Assembly: GCA_946185205.1 (NCBI GenBank)
Contig: CAMHIP010000004.1
Span: 1-48,768, forward strand
Source of the DNA: an uncultured Bacteroidales bacterium
GTDB taxonomy: Bacteria > Bacteroidota > Bacteroidia > Bacteroidales > UBA932
Reading direction: 5' to 3'
DNA: 48,768 nt
The position numbers and the translations under genes were made by a program. Below are positions 16,535 through 23,420 of the stretch, one piece after another. Below the pieces are notes generated by a model. That model was not told where the DNA came from. It was given only the letters and a program-made list of their open reading frames with translations, and searched no databases. The number at the start of each line of letters is the position of its first letter. Position 1 is the stretch's first letter.

Positions 16535-18187
16535 CTACCAGCCGGGGTTCTGCTGATACAGGCCCGGGGCGGCGTTGGTCTCGCTGATTGGAATCGGCAG
16601 GAAGTGGCGGCCTTCCTGAATGTTGTTGGCATTCATGTTGGTCCGGTATTCGCCGTCGATCTTGTAGTTGTCCCACATCGCCTTGGTGGCTTCTTTCCAT
16701 TCGCCGTAGCGGACTTCGTCGAACCAGCGGACGCCTTCCTGGTAGAGCTCGAGCTTGCGCTCCAGCTTGACCCATTTCATGGCATCCTCCTTGGAGGCGC
16801 TTGCGCTGCGCTCCGGCACGCCGGCGCGTTTGCGGATCTGGTTCACGAGGGCCATGGCCTGATCCACGTTGCCATCCTCGACAAAGAGTTCGGCCTGCAG
16901 GAGCATCATGTCCTCGTAGCGCAGGATCGGGAAGTTGATCGGCCACTGGTTGCGGGAGCCGGTGCTCGTTCCGATGGAGGCATCGTCAAAGGAGACACCC
17001 ACTTCCGCACGCTTGGGGAGCGTCGGGCAGAACTTGATGTTGATGGCATTCTCGATGGACTCGATGGCGGCACCGTTGTACTGGAACGTCGTCGTCCTGG
17101 AGGAATAGGGCTGGATGGAGCCCTTCCCCTCATAACCGTCGAGGAACGACCAGCCGGCGCCGCGGAGGTCACCGTTGGAAACGAATTCGTAACGCAGGGT
17201 TCCCTCGGGGTAAACCGAAGTCATGCCGGATCCCGAGTGATAGGAATCGACGACGATGTCGGGATTCTCGATGCCGACGCCTTCTTCGAAGGTGATGGTG
17301 TTTCCGGTACCCAGACGGTGCTGGATGGCGAAGATTTGGTACTTGTTGGCGGTATCGTTGTCGGTGACCCACTGCTTTTTCCACTCCGTGATGGTCGGGG
17401 CGAAATACGCGGAACCATTCTGCAGGACCTTGGTCAGGTATTCCTGGGCCTTGGCCTTGGCGGAGCTGTCATTGAAGGGGAAGCCCTTGAGGGTCATGTA
17501 AACGCGGGCGAGCAGGGCCTGGGCGGCGAGCTTGTCGGCGCGGCCGTTGTTGGCAACGCTGCCACCGGTGGCGTTCTTCATAGAAGCCCGGTAGGGGAGC
17601 AAGCCCTCAGCCTGGACCAGGTCGGTGATAGCTGCTTCGATCACGGCCTTCGGCTCGCTCTGGGCGATTTCCTTGGACTCGGACACCGACAGGACCTTGG
17701 TGATGACGGGCACGCTGCCGAAGGTGCGGGCCAGTTCGAAGTGGGCCAGGCCGCGCAGGAAGAGAAGCTCTCCCTTGAACTGGTTCTTGACGGCCTCGTC
17801 GGAGAACTCGACGGCGTCAATGTTGGCCAGGACCGTGTTGGCATTGTAGATCAGGGCATACCAGCCGGCCCAGAGGCTGCCCAGTTCGCCCAGGGAGCTG
17901 TTGATACGCAGGAAAGCGACTTCGGAGCAGGAACGGACGCCGTTCGGATCCGGATCCGCCCAGATGTTGTCGGAGCGGTCTTCGGAGAAGAGCAGATACT
18001 GCGGATTCTCGATGGCGATCAGTTTGGAATAGACACCCAGCACACCGGATTCGATATGTGCAGGCGTGGTGTAGAAACCATCCGGAGAAAGGGAGCCCAC
18101 CGGCGGTTCGTTGAGGTAATCCTGGCAGGAGACGGCCGCGACGGCAGCGACGGCGGCGATCAGGACGTATTTGATATTCTTCAACAT
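16535..18187 (-). CDS. SusD/RagB-family outer-membrane glycan-binding lipoprotein
   Basis: Partner of transporter 2; 550 aa, a normal length for the family. The N-terminus has a lipoprotein signal with the anchor cysteine at 21 (AAVSCQDYLNEPP), followed by the typical SusD start and the conserved helix KGELLFLRGLAHFELARTFG. The C-terminal RYEDMMLLQAELFVEDG and RKLELYQEGVRWFDEVR segments are the usual RagB signatures. It starts 12 bp after its SusC gene and is followed by palindromic copy C and a terminator, closing this operon. Confidence 0.96.
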   Translation of the reverse strand: MLKNIKYVLIAAVAAVAAVSCQDYLNEPPVGSLSPDGFYTTPAHIESGVLGVYSKLIAIENPQYLLFSEDRSDNIWADPDPNGVRSCSEVAFLRINSSLGELGSLWAGWYALIYNANTVLANIDAVEFSDEAVKNQFKGELLFLRGLAHFELARTFGSVPVITKVLSVSESKEIAQSEPKAVIEAAITDLVQAEGLLPYRASMKNATGGSVANNGRADKLAAQALLARVYMTLKGFPFNDSSAKAKAQEYLTKVLQNGSAYFAPTITEWKKQWVTDNDTANKYQIFAIQHRLGTGNTITFEEGVGIENPDIVVDSYHSGSGMTSVYPEGTLRYEFVSNGDLRGAGWSFLDGYEGKGSIQPYSSRTTTFQYNGAAIESIENAINIKFCPTLPKRAEVGVSFDDASIGTSTGSRNQWPINFPILRYEDMMLLQAELFVEDGNVDQAMALVNQIRKRAGVPERSASASKEDAMKWVKLERKLELYQEGVRWFDEVRYGEWKEATKAMWDNYKIDGEYRTNMNANNIQEGRHFLPIPISETNAAPGLYQQNPGW

Positions 18188-18199
18188 AGTGCTTTCAGA

Positions 18200-21100
18200 T
18201 TAGAAGTTGATGTTGACACCGAGGGTGAAAGTGCGGGCGGACGGGTAGGCACCGTAGTCCACACCGACAAATCCGCTCTGGTTGGCGGCCTCCGGCGTAT
18301 AGCCGAGGTAATAGCTGTCGAGGATCAGGAGGTTCTCGATGGAAAGATAGACGCGGGCGGACTCGATGAAGTTCTTGAACGGGATCTTGTAGCCGATGGT
18401 GAGGTTCTTGATCCGGAAGTAGTCGGAGCTGTAAACGAAGCGGGAATCCACGTTGCTCTCCTTGGTGGTCAGCGGGTAAGGCAGGCCGTTGCCCGGCTCG
18501 TTCTCGCTCCACCAGGCATCCTTGAGCCAGTGGCGCAGGGTGTTCTGCTGGGTACCCATGTGCGGGCGGTCGATGGCACGGCCGAAACCGCCGAGGATCT
18601 GACCGCCGGTCTGCGCGGTGAAGAGGATGGAAGCATCGAAATTCTTCCAGGTGAAGCGGTTGGTCATACCGAAGACGAACTTCGGAGCCGGCTGTCCGAC
18701 CACCTGCCAGTCGCGGGCGTCGTCGTTGACGTTGTTGTCGCCGTCGACATCTTCATACTTCGGGTCGCCGGGGACGACGGCGGTACCCTTGTAGCTCGGC
18801 ACCTTGTGCTCGGGGTGGGCGGCCGTGGCGGCATCGATCTCGGCCTGGTTCTTCCAGACACCGAGGTACTTGAGCTCGTAGAACTCGTACATCGGGGAGC
18901 CGATGCGCAGGATCTGGTTCATCTGCATGTTGGACCCCGTGATCACGTAGTCGCCGACTTTGGTGTTGTCACCGAGCTGGAGGACCTTGTTGCGGTTGTA
19001 GGACACGTTGAAGGAGGTGCTCCAGGTGAAGTCGCGGTTCGAGATGTTCTGCGTGTTGAGCTCGATCTCGAGACCGTGGTTGAGCACGGAGCCGAGGTTG
19101 TCGGTGATGCTGGTGGTGCCGAAGACGGACGGGACCGGGACGTTGTAGAGCAGGTCGGTGGTGGTCTTGGTGTACCAGTCGACGGACAGCTGGATGCGGT
19201 TGTTCAGGAAGCCGAGGTCAACGGCGACATCCGTGGAGTGGGTCTTCTCCCAGCCCAGGCCGATGTTGCCGAAGGAACCGGCGTAGTAGGCGAGGTTTCC
19301 GCCGTAGTCGCCGGCGACCAGCGTGGAATAGGCGGCGGCTTCGCCGATGCCGTAGTTACCGGTCTGGCCATAGGAGACGCGGAGTTTCAGGGTGTTCCAC
19401 CAGCCGAGGTCGGCGTTCTTGAAGAACGGCTCGTTGGAGATCATCCAGCCCGCGGAAGCGGAAGGGAACCAGCCCCACTTGCTCTGGCTGCCGAAGCGGG
19501 AATAACCGTCGCGGCGCAGGGAGGCGGAGAACATGTAGCGGTTGTCGTAGTTGTAGTTGATACGGGCGAAGGCGGACAGGAGCTTGGTGTGGGTCTTCTC
19601 CGTGAGGTCGGATGCCTTGACGGTCGGGGTCGTGGTGGCGTTGCTGCCCTTGAAGGTGCCCTGGATCACGTCGTTGGCCAGGTTGGAATAAGACTGGTTG
19701 GTGGCATATCCGATGTTGCCGACTTCGGAGGAGGCACCGAGCATCGCGGCGATGCTGTGCTTGCCGAAGGTCTTGTTGTAGTTGGCGACGACCTGGAGCA
19801 GGGTGTTGATTGCGTAATCCGTGTTGTGGGTGACGGAGGAGTTGATTCCTTCCTGCTGGAGCCAGAGGGCTTTCTTGTCATACCACATGGTCTTCGCCAC
19901 GAAACGGTGGGTGTTGCTGTTCAGGTAGTTGGCCGATGCGGTCGCCTCGATCTGGAAACCGTCGAAGGGATTGACGCGCAGGAAGGAACTGGCCTGCATG
20001 CGGAGGGTATGGTTGACCGGCGCTTCTTCGTCGTAGGAGGCGAGGTTGCGCATGCCGGTGCCGCCCCACAGATAGGTGCTGTTGGGATAGTAATCCACGT
20101 TATAGCCGACACCGGTATCGGAGACGGGCGGGGAGGAAAGCACGTGGTGGGCACGGGTGTCCTTGCCGTTGCCGCGGCCGGCGCCGTAGTTGATTACGAA
20201 GGACGGGGCGATATTGAGACCGACGGTGATCCAGTTGTTGAGCTTGCTCTCCACGTTGGTGCGCAGGTTGATGCGCTTGTAGTTGGATGCCGGGGACAGA
20301 CCGTCCTGGTCCATGTAACCGAGGGAGAACATGTACTTGGTGGCGTCGCTGGCGCCGGAGATGCTGATGTTGTGGCTCTGCTGCCATGCCGGTTTGTAGG
20401 CATAGCTCTGCCAGTCGAGCAGGCTCAGCTCGGAGCCGTCGTCGTGGTAGGTGTGGCTGGCCTGCATCTCGGGGCTGAGGTACTTGAACCAGCGGTCGTC
20501 GAAGTTGACGGCATTGCCGCCGGTACGTCTCGGGGCGCTGATCCTGAGGTTGGCCATACGGGTGGCGTTGTCATCGGAGATGCTGCCCTGCGGATAGGAC
20601 TGGAGGTACATGGCGTCCATGCAGCGGACGGCGAACTCCATCCACTCCACGGCGCTCATCGAATCCATCTTCTTCTCAAGGGTGGAGAGGCCGACGGTGC
20701 CGGTGTAGGTCACCTTGGGTTTGCCCTTCTGGCCGGTCTTGGTGGTGACGATCACGACGCCGTTGGAGCCGCGGCTGCCGTAGATGGCGGAGGAGGCGGC
20801 GTCCTTGAGGACCTCGATGGAGGCGATGTCGTTGGGGTTGAGTCCGGTCATGCTTTCCTGCGGGATACCGTCGATCACGTAGAGCGGGTTGTTGCCTGCG
20901 CTGATGGAGGCGGCGCCGCGGACGCGGATCTCGGGATCGGCGCCCGGCTCGGAGCTCGTGATACGCACGGACACACCGGCGAGCTGACCCTGGAGAGCCT
21001 GCTCTGCACGGGCCATCGGGCGGTCTTCAATGCCCTTGTTGTCCATCTTGGCGACGGCGGAGGTCAGGTCGGAACGCTTGACGGAGCCGTAACCGATGAC

Positions 21101-21430
21101 GACGGTCTCTTCAAGCATCTCGGCATCCTCTTCGAGGGTGACGGTCATGTTGGCGACGGCGGTGACGCGCTTGGTCACGTAGCCGATGCAGGAGACCTCC
21201 AGCTGGGTGCCGGGGGCGACACGGAGTGTGAAGTTGCCGTCGATGTCGGTGGTGACGCCGTTGGTGGTGCCGGGCACCATCACGGCCGCGCCGATGACGG
21301 GGACTCCGTTGGTGTCGATGACTTTACCCGAGGTGGTCTGGGCGGAGGCCGCCAGGCCGGTCAGGAGCAAAGCCGCGGAGGTCAGCAGGGCGCAGAGCGC
21401 CTTGTGACCGACAGAAAAGATAGATCTCAT
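18200..21430 (-). CDS. SusC/RagA-family TonB-dependent outer-membrane transporter 2
   Basis: TonB-driven outer-membrane importer, 1076 aa. I placed the start at the ATG at 21430, where the signal peptide begins (MRSIFSVGHK..., cleavage after LAASA, residue 30); upstream in-frame codons lack signal character. It has the CarboxypepD_reg-like domain (32-104), TonB-box-like EETVVIGYG at 107-115, plug (116-230, NPLYVIDGIPQ, IYGSRGSNGVV) and the barrel ending FTLGVNINF. Two transporters in one locus suggest substrates of different branching or length. It is the first gene of an operon with the 550-aa SusD. Confidence 0.97.
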   Translation of the reverse strand: MRSIFSVGHKALCALLTSAALLLTGLAASAQTTSGKVIDTNGVPVIGAAVMVPGTTNGVTTDIDGNFTLRVAPGTQLEVSCIGYVTKRVTAVANMTVTLEEDAEMLEETVVIGYGSVKRSDLTSAVAKMDNKGIEDRPMARAEQALQGQLAGVSVRITSSEPGADPEIRVRGAASISAGNNPLYVIDGIPQESMTGLNPNDIASIEVLKDAASSAIYGSRGSNGVVIVTTKTGQKGKPKVTYTGTVGLSTLEKKMDSMSAVEWMEFAVRCMDAMYLQSYPQGSISDDNATRMANLRISAPRRTGGNAVNFDDRWFKYLSPEMQASHTYHDDGSELSLLDWQSYAYKPAWQQSHNISISGASDATKYMFSLGYMDQDGLSPASNYKRINLRTNVESKLNNWITVGLNIAPSFVINYGAGRGNGKDTRAHHVLSSPPVSDTGVGYNVDYYPNSTYLWGGTGMRNLASYDEEAPVNHTLRMQASSFLRVNPFDGFQIEATASANYLNSNTHRFVAKTMWYDKKALWLQQEGINSSVTHNTDYAINTLLQVVANYNKTFGKHSIAAMLGASSEVGNIGYATNQSYSNLANDVIQGTFKGSNATTTPTVKASDLTEKTHTKLLSAFARINYNYDNRYMFSASLRRDGYSRFGSQSKWGWFPSASAGWMISNEPFFKNADLGWWNTLKLRVSYGQTGNYGIGEAAAYSTLVAGDYGGNLAYYAGSFGNIGLGWEKTHSTDVAVDLGFLNNRIQLSVDWYTKTTTDLLYNVPVPSVFGTTSITDNLGSVLNHGLEIELNTQNISNRDFTWSTSFNVSYNRNKVLQLGDNTKVGDYVITGSNMQMNQILRIGSPMYEFYELKYLGVWKNQAEIDAATAAHPEHKVPSYKGTAVVPGDPKYEDVDGDNNVNDDARDWQVVGQPAPKFVFGMTNRFTWKNFDASILFTAQTGGQILGGFGRAIDRPHMGTQQNTLRHWLKDAWWSENEPGNGLPYPLTTKESNVDSRFVYSSDYFRIKNLTIGYKIPFKNFIESARVYLSIENLLILDSYYLGYTPEAANQSGFVGVDYGAYPSARTFTLGVNINF

Positions 21431-21440
21431 CTGGCTTAAA

Positions 21441-21465
21441 ATTTTGGTTAAACGATAATGGTTAT
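21441..21465 (-). promoter_or_regulatory. Conserved leader motif of susC-like gene 2
   Basis: Second copy of the 25-nt leader motif, 10 nt before the ATG, differing from the 16341-16365 copy only at two adjacent bases. Confidence 0.7.
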
Positions 21466-21497
21466 GTATTAAAAGTGTCATTTATATAAAAAACGCG

Positions 21498-21505
21498 CAA
21501 AATTA
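21498..21505 (-). promoter_or_regulatory. -7 promoter element of the second SusC-SusD operon
   Basis: TAATTTTG on the minus strand is an exact TAnnTTTG box, 67 nt upstream of the start, at nearly the same distance as in the first operon (65 nt). No clear -33 element is present in the AT-rich sequence above it. Confidence 0.5.
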
Positions 21506-21590
21506 CTAATTATTTTATGAGATTATGCTGTTCGTTTTTAAAAATGTTTCAGATATGTGGAGATATATCAAATCTATCGGTCGGATTGAC

Positions 21591-21623
21591 AAAAATAAAA
21601 GCCGCACCGGGAGGGGTGCGGCT
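21591..21623 (-). terminator. Intrinsic terminator of rhaM
   Basis: Stem AGCCGCACC / GGTGCGGCT (21600-21608 with 21615-21623), 6-nt loop, then TTTTATTTTT on the minus strand. With the adjoining palindrome it forms a near-duplicate of the 16459-16523 cassette. Confidence 0.9.
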
Positions 21624-21629
21624 CGGGGA

Positions 21630-21650
21630 GAGATTCCCGGTCAAGCCGGG
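21630..21650 (-). repeat. Palindromic element copy D (truncated), abutting the rhaM stop
   Basis: GAGATTCCCGGTCAAGCCGG plus one G on the plus strand; the last seven bases of the 28-bp unit are missing and the rhaM stop codon begins at the next base, 21651. Confidence 0.8.
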
Positions 21651-21968
21651 CTATTCCATATAGAAACGCTCGTCGAGCGGGATGGAGACGGGGGAGTTGT
21701 CGGGATTGACTTCCATGATGTCGGCCATGTAGTCCCACCATTTCTGGACCACCGGGTTACCGCCCAGGTCCTGGGAACCCTCGTCGCCTTCGACTTCCTG
21801 GTAGGCGAACAGGATGTTGGTGTCCTTGTCCCACCAGATGGAGTAATTCTTCACGCCGCTGTCGGACAGGAGTTTCTTGAGTTCGGGCCAGATGGCCGCG
21901 TGCCTGCGCTGGTATTCGTCTTCGAAACCAGGCTTCAGGAACATTTTGAATGCTTCTCTTCTTGCCAT
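21651..21968 (-). CDS. rhaM: L-rhamnose mutarotase
   Basis: Interconverts alpha and beta anomers of L-rhamnose so that the isomerase can use sugar released by the GH106 enzyme. At 105 aa it matches the family length (about 104). The fold signature is clear: FKMFLKPGFEDEYQRRH, with the likely catalytic histidine H23 in RRHAAIWPEL, then YSIWWDKDTNILFAYQEV and QKWWDYMADIM. No signal peptide, so cytoplasmic. It is a single-gene unit with its own terminator, upstream of susC 2 and divergent from the CE12 gene. No other rhamnose catabolic gene (rhaA, B, D) is in the window. Confidence 0.95.
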   Translation of the reverse strand: MARREAFKMFLKPGFEDEYQRRHAAIWPELKKLLSDSGVKNYSIWWDKDTNILFAYQEVEGDEGSQDLGGNPVVQKWWDYMADIMEVNPDNSPVSIPLDERFYME

Positions 21969-22012
21969 AACAATAAAATGGTTAATAGTTGTGAGCTTGT
22001 TTTATGCAATTG

Positions 22013-22044
22013 TTTCGTAAAGATAAGGATTATTTTTAAATTTG
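22013..22044 (+). promoter_or_regulatory. Promoter of the CE12 esterase gene
   Basis: TTTC (22013-22016), then 20 nt, then TAAATTTG (22037-22044), an exact TAnnTTTG box. It is 20 nt before the start codon at 22065, so the leader is short. Confidence 0.6.
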
Positions 22045-22064
22045 GGGAGAAAACCGAATCTGCC

Positions 22065-23288
22065 ATGAAGAAAACCCTCCTTTTCCTCTCCGCCCTGCTG
22101 CTGGGCGCCGCCGTCCGGGCGACGGAATTCCCGGTCATCCTGCACTATGACACCGCGAAGCAGTCCGCTTTTGAAATCAACGTTCCCGTGCCGGACGGTA
22201 ATTACCTGGTGACGCTCGAGATCGGCTCCCGCAAGCGTGCGGGCCGGACTTTCGTCAAGGCCGAATCGCGCCGGCTGTGTGTCAACGACCTGGCCACGTC
22301 CAAGGGCGAAGTGAAGACGGTCTCGTTCCTGGTCAACAAGCGCGACCGCACCATCCGCGAGAACGGACAGGAGGTGGCGCAGGTCATCACCAAGCCCCGG
22401 GAGAAGGCCAAGCTCAACTGGGACGATTGCCTGAACCTGGAGATCGGCGGCGATGCGCCGGCCCTCGCCTCCGTGCGGATCGAGCCCGCCCCGGCGGGCG
22501 TGACGACGGTCTTCCTCTGCGGCGACTCCACGGTCGTCGATCAGGACATCGAGCCCTGGGCCAGCTGGGGCCAGATGTTCCCGTGGTTCTTCGACACGCA
22601 GGTGGCGGTCGCCAACTACGCCGAGAGCGGCGAGCGGGCGGACACCTTCATCGGAGCGGGACGCCTGCGCAAGATCCTTTCCGTGCTGCAGCCGGGCGAC
22701 TACGTCTTCGTCGAATTCGGCCACAACGACATGAAACTCAAGGGCCCCGGCAAGGGCGGATACTACTTCTTCGCCACCCAGCTCAAGACCTTCGCGGACG
22801 AGATCCGCGCCAAGGGCGGCATCCCGGTGTTTGTCTCGCCGACGCACCGCCGCAACTTCGATGCCGACGGACACGTCATCGAGACCCACGAGGACTATCC
22901 GGCGGCGATGGAGTGGGTGGCCCGCCGCGAGGGCGTGACCTTCCTCGACCTGCACCGCCAGACCGCCGTCTTCTACGAAGCGATGGGGGAGGAGGCCTCC
23001 AAAGGCGCTTTCGTGCACTATAAGGCCGGCTCCTTCGAGGGGATGCCCAACGACGTGGAGGACAATACGCATTTCAACACCTACGGCGCCTTCGAGCTCG
23101 CGAAATGCGTGGTGGCGCTGCTGCAGGTCAGCGGCCTGCCGCTCGCCCGGCACATCATCCATTTCGACGGCTTCAGCCCGGCCTGCCCGGACGCGCCGGA
23201 GAGTTTCCGCTGGCCGCTCAGCCCCTACCGTGACACCTACGGCGTGCAGGTCCAGGAGAAGGATGATGCGGCGACCGTTACAAAATAA
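22065..23288 (+). CDS. Rhamnogalacturonan acetylesterase, CE12 family (SGNH hydrolase)
   Basis: Secreted esterase that would remove acetyl groups from rhamnogalacturonan so that lyases and hydrolases can act. The ATG at 22065 gives 407 aa with a signal peptide (MKKTLLFLSALLLGAAVRA). An N-terminal beta-sandwich module (about 20-140) precedes the SGNH domain. The catalytic serine is S155 in CGDSTVVD; block II is YAESGERAD, block III FGHND (N221), and the Asp/His pair is D333 and H336 in DNTHFN. The last codons and the stop lie in a perfect 10-bp inverted repeat (23271-23295). It is followed on the same strand by GH106 after 132 bp of repeat-like sequence. Confidence 0.93.
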   Translation: MKKTLLFLSALLLGAAVRATEFPVILHYDTAKQSAFEINVPVPDGNYLVTLEIGSRKRAGRTFVKAESRRLCVNDLATSKGEVKTVSFLVNKRDRTIRENGQEVAQVITKPREKAKLNWDDCLNLEIGGDAPALASVRIEPAPAGVTTVFLCGDSTVVDQDIEPWASWGQMFPWFFDTQVAVANYAESGERADTFIGAGRLRKILSVLQPGDYVFVEFGHNDMKLKGPGKGGYYFFATQLKTFADEIRAKGGIPVFVSPTHRRNFDADGHVIETHEDYPAAMEWVARREGVTFLDLHRQTAVFYEAMGEEASKGAFVHYKAGSFEGMPNDVEDNTHFNTYGAFELAKCVVALLQVSGLPLARHIIHFDGFSPACPDAPESFRWPLSPYRDTYGVQVQEKDDAATVTK

Positions 23289-23295
23289 CGGTCGC
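23271..23295. repeat. Perfect inverted repeat spanning the CE12 stop codon
   Basis: GCGACCGTTA / TAACGGTCGC, 10-bp arms around CAAAA. The right arm contains the stop codon TAA (23286-23288). There is no T-run after it, so it is not a standard terminator. Confidence 0.8.
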
Positions 23296-23390
23296 GTGAC
23301 GGCCTCATTCAGCGGGGGTCGTATCCCCCGCACCCCCTGCGTCGCTTCGCTCCGCTCAGGTTCTTCGATAACGGTCGCCTTGTGACGGCC
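23286..23390. repeat. Insertion-like repeat between CE12 and GH106
   Basis: TAACGGTCGC-GTGACGGCC (23286-23304) recurs as TAACGGTCGC-CTT-GTGACGGCC (23369-23390). The 64 bp between carry a perfect 7-bp palindrome GCGGGGG / CCCCCGC and the GTCGCTTCGCTCCGCTC string typical of dispersed non-coding repeats. No coding capacity is apparent. The layout resembles a small element flanked by direct repeats. Confidence 0.55.
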
Positions 23391-23420
23391 CGATTGTACG
23401 TAAGATAAAAGATTCGAAAG

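Noticed and set aside
16529-21439. A 1636-codon open frame antisense to susD 2 and susC 2
   Set aside because: It is a shadow created by GC-rich third positions; the translation is low-complexity (Val/Gly/Asp/Ala-rich) with no domain, and the opposite strand holds clear SusC and SusD proteins.
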